Source of the DNA: Bacteroidota bacterium
Lineage (GTDB): Bacteria; Bacteroidota; Bacteroidia; Chitinophagales; Chitinophagaceae
Reading direction: 5' to 3'
DNA length: 45,461 nt
Assembly (NCBI GenBank): GCA_005798905.1
Contig: SYIK01000007.1
Location: 1 to 45,461 of the forward strand
Position 1 is the first letter of the stretch. Each line of letters begins with the position of its first letter. The position numbers and the translations under genes are program-made. Positions 18,790 to 26,809 of this stretch are shown here, in pieces. Below the pieces are notes generated by a model, which saw only the letters and a program-made list of their open reading frames with translations, made no database searches and was not told the origin of the DNA.

Positions 18790-19356
18790 CTATTCCTCTA
18801 TCCTTTTCATCCATTCTTTTTCAATTTTTTTGAAAAGATGAAATGGTTTATAAGCACGCCAATCTGTAATTTCAAAAAAATGAATGATACGATCGATATG
18901 CTCTATTTTAAAATCGTAGCAGGTTTGCTCTGGAAAATTTAATGCAACTATCCAACCATTATTTTCACCAACCTCTTCATAAAGCTCTTCGTAGTAGTCT
19001 ATATTGTCGCTATGAAAATTCAAAACATTTTCGCCAATCAAAATAAATTTATAAATTCCATTACCCATCATTTTTTCTATTACTCCTCTTTTCAGAATCA
19101 TAATATCATTTTCCATTGCATCGTTCCATTCTCCTATAAATTCAATAATTGCATACTTTTCATCATAATCCGCCATCAATATTTTAAGATATAAAGTGCT
19201 ACTTCCAAAATCATCCCACTGAGGGTGAATAAAAAAATTGTAAACTGTTTGAGAAAATTCAAACTCGGAATATTGCTTTTTAAAAAATGGAGAATGTTCA
19301 TCTTCTTCCGTCACATAAATATGGCGCCAATTGTAAAATGGTTCAAGATTATGCAT
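18790..19356 (-). CDS. conserved-looking protein of unknown function (188 aa)
   Basis: I do not recognise a family. The protein is acidic and aromatic-rich (FYNWRHIYVTEEDEHSPFF near the start, ITDWRAYKPFHLFKK near the end). It has no signal peptide, no membrane span and no obvious metal or nucleotide motif. Coding is supported by a full-length open frame with ATG start, codon use like its neighbours and position between the murQ terminator and the sdh operon. It probably forms its own transcription unit, because a terminator overlaps the end of murQ just upstream. Likely a small cytoplasmic alpha/beta protein. Confidence 0.7.
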   Translation of the reverse strand: MHNLEPFYNWRHIYVTEEDEHSPFFKKQYSEFEFSQTVYNFFIHPQWDDFGSSTLYLKILMADYDEKYAIIEFIGEWNDAMENDIMILKRGVIEKMMGNGIYKFILIGENVLNFHSDNIDYYEELYEEVGENNGWIVALNFPEQTCYDFKIEHIDRIIHFFEITDWRAYKPFHLFKKIEKEWMKRIEE

Positions 19357-19398
19357 AAATAATTACTTGAATACAAAAATAATAGCATGGAAAAATTG

Positions 19399-19422
19399 GT
19401 TGAAAGTTTAGAAACTTTCAAC
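19399..19422 (-). terminator. intrinsic terminator built into the murQ stop codon
   Basis: GTTGAAAGTTT (plus 19399-19409) and AAACTTTCAAC (19412-19422) form a perfect inverted repeat. Read on the minus strand, the left arm encodes the last residues of MurQ, the loop includes the stop codon, and CAATTTTT follows the right arm. The terminator therefore overlaps the coding end. Confidence 0.7.
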
Positions 19423-20217
19423 TGCCTTCTTTACACTGCCGTATTTCAACAATAAGTTTTTTGCAATTTCGTAATCCTCAATTTTCAATTTATCCATAAT
19501 CAATTTTGTACCTCTGTCCACCAGCTTTTCATTTGTTAATTGCATGTTCACCATTTTATTCCCTTCAATTCTCCCCAGCTGAATCATTGCTGCCGTTGAA
19601 ATCATATTTAATACCAATTTTTGTGAAGTACCACTTTTCATTCTTGTACTTCCTGTAACAAACTCCGGACCAACTACAACTTCAATTGGAAAATTGGAAA
19701 CTTTAGAAAGTGGCGTTCCGATATTATTTGTAATACATCCGGTTAAAATCCCGTTGCTTTTACATTTTTTCAAAGCAGCAATAACATACGGCGTAGTTCC
19801 GCTTGCCGCAATTCCAATTACAAAATCTTTTTCTGTGATATTAAAATTTTCTAATGCTTCCCAACCCGTTTTTTCATCATCTTCGGCAAACTCAACTGCA
19901 TTGGTAATTGCTCTTTCGCCGCCAGCTATTATTCCTACAACCAATCCACTTGGCACACCATAAGTTGGCGGACATTCGCTTGCATCAACAATTGCAACTC
20001 TTCCGCTTGTGCCGGCTCCGATATAAAACAATCGTCCGCCACTCAGCATTTTATCAACTAACGCCTCAATTAATTTTTCAATTTGAGGAATTGATTTTTC
20101 AACAGAATAAGGAACAGTTTTATCTTCTTGATTGATATTAAAGATAATTTCGGAAACAGTCATTTTTTCCAATTGTTGGTAATTGCTTTCCTGCTCTGTT
20201 ACTTTTTCGAACGACAT
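19408..20217 (-). CDS. murQ: N-acetylmuramic acid 6-phosphate etherase
   Basis: MurQ cleaves the lactyl ether of MurNAc-6-phosphate, giving GlcNAc-6-phosphate and D-lactate, in cell-wall recycling. The SIS domain carries LFYIGAGTSGRVAIVDASECPPTYG, in which E81 corresponds to the catalytic Glu83 of E. coli; E112 in AEDDEKTG matches the second glutamate. SGTTPYV and GSTRMKSGT bind the sugar phosphate. At 269 residues it is about 30 shorter than the E. coli enzyme, mainly at the C-terminus. It is 9 bp after a sugar kinase that probably makes its substrate. Confidence 0.95.
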   Translation of the reverse strand: MSFEKVTEQESNYQQLEKMTVSEIIFNINQEDKTVPYSVEKSIPQIEKLIEALVDKMLSGGRLFYIGAGTSGRVAIVDASECPPTYGVPSGLVVGIIAGGERAITNAVEFAEDDEKTGWEALENFNITEKDFVIGIAASGTTPYVIAALKKCKSNGILTGCITNNIGTPLSKVSNFPIEVVVGPEFVTGSTRMKSGTSQKLVLNMISTAAMIQLGRIEGNKMVNMQLTNEKLVDRGTKLIMDKLKIEDYEIAKNLLLKYGSVKKAVESF

Positions 20218-20226
20218 TTTTATTTT

Positions 20227-21066
20227 TTATTGATGATAAGTTACAAGTCCTTGCATTGGATTTTTTAATACACTTCCTAATTCAAACCCATAACTGTTGC
20301 AAAGTTCTTTCAGTACATCTTTAAACCCAAAAGCAACTGCCCCAACAAAATGAACTTTGGTTTTCCAAATTTCATTAATACGTAAAAGATGCTGAAAGAA
20401 AAATTCGTTAAGACCATCTTCAATTATATTTTCAATCATATAATGACCTCTATTTTCTGCAAGAAACATCGAATATGAAGCCATATAACGATTCGGAAGT
20501 GGTTTTTTGTAAATGTATTCTAGTATTTCATTTTTTGACGTTGCAAATTTTGTGTCAAACTTTGCCATCAACTCTTCTTCAAAAATATTGTATAGATAAT
20601 GTTGTAAAACTTTCTTCCCTAAAAATGCGCCACTTCCTTCATCACCAAGTACATAACCCAACCCAGTACTAATTTTTGCAATTTTTTTCCCATTGTAAAA
20701 ACATGAGCCAGAACCCGTTCCCAGAATACAAGCAACTCCTTTTTCATGCCCACACAAAGCCCTTGCAGCTGCTGTTAAATCATGATTGATTTTTATATTT
20801 ATTTTTCCTAAAGCCGCTTGAAGAGAGGTTTTAACAAGTGTTGCGTTTTCAATATTTGCACAACCTGTTCCATAATAATGTATTTCATCGATTGTTGCAT
20901 TTTTCAATTTTGGCAAAACTTTCTTTTTCAACAAATCAATAATTTGATCTTTATTTAAGAAATAAGGACTTATCCCTTGCGTAAAAAATGTTTTTTTCTT
21001 TCCTTTTTCCATTAAAAGGCACCATTCGGCTTTTGTGGCTCCGCTATCAACTATAAGTTTTACCAT
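20227..21066 (-). CDS. BadF/BadG-type sugar kinase (GlcNAc/MurNAc kinase-like)
   Basis: The ASKHA fold is visible: phosphate-1 loop LIVDSGATKAEWCLL at the N-terminus, AARALCG and the phosphate-2 loop ACILGTGSGSCFYNG in the middle, then GLGYVLGDEGSGAFLGKK. These are features of the BadF/BadG/BcrA/BcrD family, which includes human NAGK and Clostridium MurK. In 279 residues it is of typical Bacteroidota length. Its tight linkage to murQ points to phosphorylation of MurNAc and/or GlcNAc released from the wall. It begins divergently from the ctpA-type gene. Substrate is inferred from context. Confidence 0.85.
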   Translation of the reverse strand: MVKLIVDSGATKAEWCLLMEKGKKKTFFTQGISPYFLNKDQIIDLLKKKVLPKLKNATIDEIHYYGTGCANIENATLVKTSLQAALGKINIKINHDLTAAARALCGHEKGVACILGTGSGSCFYNGKKIAKISTGLGYVLGDEGSGAFLGKKVLQHYLYNIFEEELMAKFDTKFATSKNEILEYIYKKPLPNRYMASYSMFLAENRGHYMIENIIEDGLNEFFFQHLLRINEIWKTKVHFVGAVAFGFKDVLKELCNSYGFELGSVLKNPMQGLVTYHQ

Positions 21067-21152
21067 ATATTTTATTTCATTAAAACGATATCTGCATTCA
21101 GCTTCCTTGCAATTCCGTTATTTTGCATTTCTTACACAAGCTAATTATTACA

Positions 21153-22754
21153 ATGCAAAATAAAAAATTACAAATTTGGTTGCCACTGCTATTATCACTG
21201 ACTTTAATATGCGGAATGTATATCGGTTACAAATTTCACGAAAAAACACCAAGAAGCGCTTCTTTTTTTAACATCGAACGAAATACTTCCTTGCAAGAAA
21301 TATTGGATCTTATTAAATTAAAATATGTAGATGCAGTAAAACTTGATTCATTACAATTGAAAGCAATTTACGAAACCATGAATCAACTCGACCCTCATTC
21401 TGTTTATATACCTGCTTCGGAATTGATGGCTGTTACGGAAGATCTTGCTGGAAATTTTGAAGGAATTGGTGTAGAATTCAATTTTTTTGCCGACACGGTT
21501 CATGTATTATATGTTTTACCAAACGGCCCAAGCGATAAGGCAGGTTTGCAAATTGGCGATAAAATTATTGCAGTTGATAAAGATTCTATTATTGGATCAA
21601 CCATTACATCCGATGATGTAAGAAAAAAAATTCGTGGAGAAAAAGGATCAACTGTTCAATTAGCAATTGTGCGTGACGGCACTGTCAAACTTTTTAATAT
21701 ATCAAGAGGAACAATTCCTTTACCGGCACTTGATGCAACTTATTTATTAAATAAAGAAACGGGATACATCCGCTTAAATCGATTTTCAGAATCTGCTTAC
21801 GAAGAATTCATGAAAGCATTGGAAGAACTTCAAACTAAAAAAATTTCCAAACTTGTTTTGGATTTAAGAGGAAATGGTGGTGGCTTTATGAACGAAGCAG
21901 TAGATATTGCTGATGAATTTTTAAGTGACAACAAATTAATTGTTTATACAGAAGGCCTTCACAATAAGAAGCGCGAATACAGATGTCGTCGTCCGGGGTT
22001 ATTCGAAGAAGGTCAACTTGTAGTTATTGTTGATGAATTTTCTGCAAGTGCAAGCGAAGTACTTGCTGGTGCTTTGCAAGATTGGGACAGAGCAACAATT
22101 ATTGGAAGAAGGACTTTTGGAAAAGGTTTGGTTCAAGAACAATTTTCGCTAAATGATGAATCGGCTTTGCGTTTGACAGTTGCTCGATACTACACACCTT
22201 CTGGACGTAGCATTCAACGCCCCTATCAAAATGGGAAAAAAGAAGAATACCTCGATGAAATCTGGAATCGTTATAGCAATACAAAAACATTGAAAAGTGA
22301 TAGCAGTAAATTTATTGGCGGAAAAATTTATAAAACATTAATTAAAAAAAGAATTGTTTATGGAGGTGGTGGAATAATGCCCGATATAAGTATTACAATG
22401 GATACAAGCTCACTTGAATCTCCAATTTCAGAATTATTCAATAGTGGTTCTTTTACTAAATTTGTTTACAATTATTTTATTCAACATCGACATGAACTCA
22501 AAAAATTCAAGACTCCTTTTGATTTCAATTTGCAATTCAACCCCAAAGCAGAAGTTTGGAATAATTTGGTTTTGCATGCGGCAAAAGATAGTATTTATTT
22601 GAAAAATATATCTACAAAAAATATTACTTTTTTGCAAAAAAGAATTAAAGCTCAACTTGCCCGTTACAAATGGAGAACGAAAGGATTTTATGAAGTAATG
22701 AATAGTACAGACTCAATAATTGTAAAAGCATTGGAAGAATTAAAAAAACAATAA
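21153..22754 (+). CDS. S41 family carboxy-terminal processing protease
   Basis: This periplasmic serine protease cleaves exported proteins near their C-termini. In 533 residues it has an N-terminal signal/anchor (IWLPLLLSLTLICGMYIGY), a PDZ domain (about 80-165: GIGVEFNF to GDKIIAVDKD) and the peptidase core with the Ser in DEFSASASEVLAG and the Lys in RRTFGKGLVQEQ. About 200 further residues follow, as in Bacteroidota homologues. I chose ATG 21153-21155. An upstream TTG at 21123 adds ten residues but lies in a TATTTTGC promoter-like sequence and spoils the signal peptide. The next gene starts 9 bp after its stop. Confidence 0.92.
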   Translation: MQNKKLQIWLPLLLSLTLICGMYIGYKFHEKTPRSASFFNIERNTSLQEILDLIKLKYVDAVKLDSLQLKAIYETMNQLDPHSVYIPASELMAVTEDLAGNFEGIGVEFNFFADTVHVLYVLPNGPSDKAGLQIGDKIIAVDKDSIIGSTITSDDVRKKIRGEKGSTVQLAIVRDGTVKLFNISRGTIPLPALDATYLLNKETGYIRLNRFSESAYEEFMKALEELQTKKISKLVLDLRGNGGGFMNEAVDIADEFLSDNKLIVYTEGLHNKKREYRCRRPGLFEEGQLVVIVDEFSASASEVLAGALQDWDRATIIGRRTFGKGLVQEQFSLNDESALRLTVARYYTPSGRSIQRPYQNGKKEEYLDEIWNRYSNTKTLKSDSSKFIGGKIYKTLIKKRIVYGGGGIMPDISITMDTSSLESPISELFNSGSFTKFVYNYFIQHRHELKKFKTPFDFNLQFNPKAEVWNNLVLHAAKDSIYLKNISTKNITFLQKRIKAQLARYKWRTKGFYEVMNSTDSIIVKALEELKKQ

Positions 22755-22763
22755 TATTTTTTT

Positions 22764-24125
22764 ATGAATATTAAGAATAATATACTCGAAACAATTGGCA
22801 ACACCCCGCTAATTAAGTTGAATAAAATAACAAAAGATTTACCTTGTATCGTTGCAGCAAAAGTTGATTATTTCAATCCAGGTAATTCTATCAAAGATCG
22901 TATGGCACTCAAAATGGTAGAAGTTGCCGAAAAAGAAGGGAAGCTAAAACCTGGAGGCACCATTATAGAATGCACAAGTGGAAATACAGGAATGGGACTT
23001 GCATTAGCTGCATGCGTAAAAGGTTATAAATGCATTTTTGTAACTACTGATAAACAATCAAAAGAAAAAGCAGATATTTTAAAAGCAGTTGGTGCAGAAG
23101 TGATTGTTTGTCCAACGAATGTTTTGCCGGAAGATCCAAGCAGTTATTACAGCGTAGCTAAAAAATTAGCATTGGAAGTTCCCAATTCTTATCACATGAA
23201 TCAGTATGATAATTTGGCAAATCGATTAGCCCATTACGAAACAACCGGACCGGAAATCTGGGAACAAACAGATGGAAAAATTACACATCTAGTTTGCACC
23301 GCAGGAACCGGAGGAACAGTTACTGGTACTGCCATGTATTTAAAAGAAAAAAATCCAAACATACAAATTTGGGCAATTGATGTGTATGGATCTTTACTTA
23401 CAAAATATTTCAGAACCGGTGATGTGGATATGAAAGAAGTTCATCCTTATTTCAGCGAAGGATTTGGTGAAGATTTTATTCCAGAAAATTATGAGATGAA
23501 ATGGATTGATCATTTTGAACAAGTAACCGATAAAGATGGTGCAATAATGGCACGCAGACTAGCAAAAGAAGAAGGTATTTTTTGCGGTTATAGTGCTGGA
23601 AGTTGTATTCAAGGTTTGTTGCAATTGAAAACCAAATTAAAAAAAGAAGACCTTGTAGTTTGTATTTTTCACGATCATGGAAGCAGATATGTTGGAAAAA
23701 TTTATAACGATCAATGGATGTTAGAACGTGGATTTTTGGATGTAAAAACATTTAAAGATATTGTAAACAGTAGGAGCTCAACCCAAAAACTAATTACCAT
23801 TTCTCCATCACAAACTGTTGCAGAAGCAGTAGAATTAATGCAAAAATTTGATGTGGAAAATATTCCAGTAATGGAAAACAATGAATCAATTGGAGCAATC
23901 AGTGAGAGTGGATTATTTCAAAAAATATTTTCAAACCCAGACATCAAAAATGAAAAAGTAGGTTCCGTAATTGAAAACAAATACCCAATAGTTGATTTCA
24001 ATACTTCTGTTGAAAAATTAAGTACATTAATTAATAAAGATAATGGTGCAGTATTGAGTAAAGATGAATTAGGAATTTTTTACATCGTTACTAAATACGA
24101 TATTATAAAAGCAATTGGAAAATAA
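22764..24125 (+). CDS. cystathionine beta-synthase/cysteine synthase with CBS pair
   Basis: This is a fold-type II PLP enzyme that condenses serine or O-acetylserine with a thiol. Residues 1-320 form the catalytic part, with K44 in NPGNSIKDRMA binding PLP, phosphate-binding ECTSGNTGMGLALA and CTAGTGGTVTG. Residues 330-453 form a Bateman module of two CBS repeats (TVAEAVELMQKFDVENIPVMEN and VEKLSTLINKDNGAVLSKDEL). The architecture matches eukaryotic cystathionine beta-synthase without the heme domain, so adenosyl-ligand control is possible. It is probably translated from the same mRNA as the preceding protease, an unexpected pairing. The true sulfur acceptor cannot be settled from sequence. 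Confidence 0.9.
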   Translation: MNIKNNILETIGNTPLIKLNKITKDLPCIVAAKVDYFNPGNSIKDRMALKMVEVAEKEGKLKPGGTIIECTSGNTGMGLALAACVKGYKCIFVTTDKQSKEKADILKAVGAEVIVCPTNVLPEDPSSYYSVAKKLALEVPNSYHMNQYDNLANRLAHYETTGPEIWEQTDGKITHLVCTAGTGGTVTGTAMYLKEKNPNIQIWAIDVYGSLLTKYFRTGDVDMKEVHPYFSEGFGEDFIPENYEMKWIDHFEQVTDKDGAIMARRLAKEEGIFCGYSAGSCIQGLLQLKTKLKKEDLVVCIFHDHGSRYVGKIYNDQWMLERGFLDVKTFKDIVNSRSSTQKLITISPSQTVAEAVELMQKFDVENIPVMENNESIGAISESGLFQKIFSNPDIKNEKVGSVIENKYPIVDFNTSVEKLSTLINKDNGAVLSKDELGIFYIVTKYDIIKAIGK

Positions 24126-24187
24126 TTTATTCAACAAGTAGTATTTTGCTAAAGTGACAACTGAAATATGCTATCAACCTATCTTCC

Positions 24188-24195
24188 TATATTTG
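24188..24195 (+). promoter_or_regulatory. -7 element of the aldolase gene
   Basis: TATATTTG, an exact TAnnTTTG match, 18 nt before the ATG at 24214. No strong -33 box. Confidence 0.5.
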
Positions 24196-24213
24196 CAAAC
24201 TCAAAATTAACTC

Positions 24214-25287
24214 ATGTCTAACCACAAAATTGTCGATCTACTTGGAGATAAAGCAGCGTATCTTTTGAACCACCAGTCAAAAACTATTGCAAAAGAACAA
24301 CTGCATTTACCAGGAAATGATTTTACTGATCGTATTTGGATTAATAGCGACAGAAATTCTAACGTACTACGCAATCTTCAATTAATGTATAATACGGGTC
24401 GACTTGCTAAAACAGGATACCTTTCTATCCTTCCAGTTGACCAAGGAATTGAACACAGTGCGGGTGCTACTTTTGCAAAAAATTCACTTTATTTTGATCC
24501 AGAAAATATTCTTAAACTAGCCATTGAAGGCGGTTGCAATGCTGTGGCTACTACTTATGGTGGACTTGGATTTCTTTCAAGAAAATATGCACACAAAATT
24601 CCAATGATTGTGAAAATAAATCATAATGAATTTTTGACATATCCAAATAAGTTCGACCAAGTTATGTTTACTTCAATAAAACAATGTTGGAACTTAGGAG
24701 CAACTGCAATTGGGGCAACTATTTATTTTGGAAGTGAAGAATCAACAAGACAAATTCAAGAAGTTAGTAAAGCTTTTGAAATGGCACATGAATTAGGTTT
24801 ACCAACTATTTTATGGTGTTATCTTCGAAATCCCGCCTTTAAAACAAAGGAAAAAGATTATCATGTATCTGCCGACCTTACTGGACAAGCAAACCACTTA
24901 GGAGTAACTATTGAAGCCGATATCATCAAACAAAAACTTCCTGAAAATAATGGTGGATATCTTGCTTTAAACACAAAAGAGTCTGCCTATGGAAAAAATG
25001 ATTCTCGCATTTATTCTGAATTAACTTCCGAACACCCAATTGATCTTTGCCGTTACCAAGTAGCCAATTGTTATATGGGGCGTGCAGGATTGATTAATTC
25101 CGGTGGAGCATCCTCTGGTGCTACCGATCTTGCCGAAGCAGTAACAACGGCCGTAATTAATAAAAGAGCTGGTGGAATGGGGTTAATTTCTGGTAGAAAA
25201 TCTTTTCAAAGACCTATGAGAGAAGGAGTAGAAATATTAAATGCAATTCAAGATGTTTATTTAGATAATGAAATTACAATCGCTTAA
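24214..25287 (+). CDS. fbaB: class I fructose-bisphosphate aldolase (DhnA/FbaB type)
   Basis: It splits fructose-1,6-bisphosphate into DHAP and glyceraldehyde-3-phosphate by Schiff-base chemistry, without metal. Typical are [14 protein letters not shown] near residue 75, the stretch [13 protein letters not shown], the lysine-bearing [12 protein letters not shown] and the C-terminal glycine-rich phosphate site [14 protein letters not shown] followed by [15 protein letters not shown]. Length is 357 residues, as in other Bacteroidota and longer than archaeal members. It has its own promoter. Because pgi is also in this window, two glycolytic steps are represented, but the genes are far apart and unlinked. 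Confidence 0.93.
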   Translation: MSNHKIVDLLGDKAAYLLNHQSKTIAKEQLHLPGNDFTDRIWINSDRNSNVLRNLQLMYNTGRLAKTGYLSILPVDQGIEHSAGATFAKNSLYFDPENILKLAIEGGCNAVATTYGGLGFLSRKYAHKIPMIVKINHNEFLTYPNKFDQVMFTSIKQCWNLGATAIGATIYFGSEESTRQIQEVSKAFEMAHELGLPTILWCYLRNPAFKTKEKDYHVSADLTGQANHLGVTIEADIIKQKLPENNGGYLALNTKESAYGKNDSRIYSELTSEHPIDLCRYQVANCYMGRAGLINSGGASSGATDLAEAVTTAVINKRAGGMGLISGRKSFQRPMREGVEILNAIQDVYLDNEITIA

Positions 25288-25364
25288 TTTTATTTACAAC
25301 GCTTATAACAGTTGAAATAGATAACTAGTAATTACACTCAGAAACTTCACCAACTTCTAATTCT

Positions 25365-25372
25365 TATATTTG
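25365..25372 (+). promoter_or_regulatory. accD -7 promoter element
   Basis: TATATTTG, 21 nt before the accD ATG at 25394; it fits TAnnTTTG. The -33 box is not clear. Confidence 0.5.
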
Positions 25373-25393
25373 TAATTATCCAAAATACATTGC

Positions 25394-26305
25394 ATGTCAA
25401 AACAAGTAGAAGACTTTGATGCAAATCTTACTGGTGAAGAAGGACAAGAGAGTCCTAGGTCGGGCTGGTTTAAACGAATCAAAAAAGGAATACTTACAGG
25501 CACGCATGAAAAGAAAGAAGTTCCAGAAGGTTTGTGGAGTAAGTGCCCTGAATGTGGTTTTATTTGCTCATCTACTGAATTAAAAGAAAATCTTTTTGTT
25601 TGCACCAAGTGTAGTTATCATCATCGCATTGGGAGTGAAGAATACTACCAATTGCTTTTTGATGACAATCAGTTTACCTTACTATTTGAAAATATCCACA
25701 GTAAAGATTTTCTCCAATTCACCGATTTAAAATCTTATGAAAAAAGATTAGAAGATATTTGGGCAAAAACAGATTTAAAAGATTCGATGCGCGTAGCAGT
25801 TGGTTCAATCAATGAACAATCGGTTGTAATTGCTTGTATGGATTTTGAATTTATTGGAGGAAGTCTCGGAAGTGTAATGGGAGAAAAATTTTCAAGAGCT
25901 GTTGATTATTGTATTTTAAATAAGCTACCGTATTTGGTGATTTCCAAATCGGGTGGAGCAAGAATGATGGAAAGTGCTTTTTCATTAATGCAACTTGCAA
26001 AAACAAGTGGCAAACTTTCTCAATTGAGTGATGCAAAACTGCCCTATATCTCCTTATTGACTAATCCAACATTTGGTGGTATTTCAGCATCATTTGGAAT
26101 GTTGGGCGACTTAAATATCGCCGAACCAGGTGCATTAATTGGGTTTGCGGGACCTCGCGTTATCAAAGAAACTATTAAAAAAGATTTACCCGAAGGTTTC
26201 CAACGCAGTGAATTTTTGTTGGAACATGGATTTCTAGATTTTATTGTTTCAAGAAAAGAACTCAAGAAAAAATTGACTTCTGTTTTAAGGCATTTTTCAA
26301 ATTAA
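25394..26305 (+). CDS. accD: acetyl-CoA carboxylase carboxyltransferase subunit beta
   Basis: AccD with AccA transfers the carboxyl group from carboxybiotin to acetyl-CoA, producing malonyl-CoA for fatty-acid synthesis. The 303 residues include the zinc ribbon C51-x2-C54 and C70-x2-C73 and the crotonase-like core with [39 protein letters not shown] and [12 protein letters not shown]. No accA lies next to it, as is common in this phylum. It has its own promoter and is followed 69 bp later by smpB on the same strand, so read-through to smpB is possible. Confidence 0.97.
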   Translation: MSKQVEDFDANLTGEEGQESPRSGWFKRIKKGILTGTHEKKEVPEGLWSKCPECGFICSSTELKENLFVCTKCSYHHRIGSEEYYQLLFDDNQFTLLFENIHSKDFLQFTDLKSYEKRLEDIWAKTDLKDSMRVAVGSINEQSVVIACMDFEFIGGSLGSVMGEKFSRAVDYCILNKLPYLVISKSGGARMMESAFSLMQLAKTSGKLSQLSDAKLPYISLLTNPTFGGISASFGMLGDLNIAEPGALIGFAGPRVIKETIKKDLPEGFQRSEFLLEHGFLDFIVSRKELKKKLTSVLRHFSN

Positions 26306-26374
26306 CTTTGTTCCTATTTCATTTTTATTCTGAAACATTTTCAAGTAAAATGAAATCATAACTTTTGAACACAG

Positions 26375-26809
26375 ATGGAACTTAAAAACCGACCAATTTA
26401 TTTCGAATATTTTATTGATGTAAAATATATCGCAGGAATGATTTTGTCCGGAACTGAAGTAAAATCGCTACGTTCAGGAAAAGCAAGTTTTAATGATAGT
26501 TATTGTCAATTGCACCAAGGTGAATTGTGGTTAAAACATTTACATATTGCCGAATATTCTCACGGAACTGCAAATAATCACGAACCATTGCGCGATAGAA
26601 AATTGCTACTTCAAAAAAGAGAAATAAAAAAAATAGAAGCTCGATTGAAAGAAAAAGGATTTACTTTAATGCCGCTTCGCATTTTTTTTAATGAAAATAA
26701 TTTAGCTAAAATTGAAATCGGACTTGCAAAAGGAAAAAAATTATACGATAAAAGAGAAACAATAAAAAAACGCGATGTGGAAAAAGAAATGAAACGGTTC
26801 TTAAAATAA
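26375..26809 (+). CDS. smpB: SsrA-binding protein SmpB
   Basis: SmpB binds tmRNA and brings it to stalled ribosomes for trans-translation. The 144 residues show GMILSGTEVKSLRSGKASFNDSYC, the LKHLHIAEYSHG strand region, RDRKLLLQKREI and the basic C-terminal tail GLAKGKKLYDKRETIKKRD that mimics codon-anticodon pairing. Length is slightly short but complete. Its last 9 bp overlap the 3' end of the convergent topoisomerase IV A gene. A TAACTTTTG near 26359 resembles a -7 box. No tmRNA gene is visible in this window. Confidence 0.96.
   Translation: MELKNRPIYFEYFIDVKYIAGMILSGTEVKSLRSGKASFNDSYCQLHQGELWLKHLHIAEYSHGTANNHEPLRDRKLLLQKREIKKIEARLKEKGFTLMPLRIFFNENNLAKIEIGLAKGKKLYDKRETIKKRDVEKEMKRFLK

Noticed and set aside
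21123-21152. Upstream TTG start for the S41 protease
   Set aside because: It adds ten polar residues before the signal peptide and lies over a promoter-like TATTTTGC. ATG 21153 gives a normal signal sequence.
25402-25420. A third copy of the attachment-like word (GACTTTGAT) at the accD start
   Set aside because: Only nine bases match, they are coding, and no flanking similarity exists; treated as chance.
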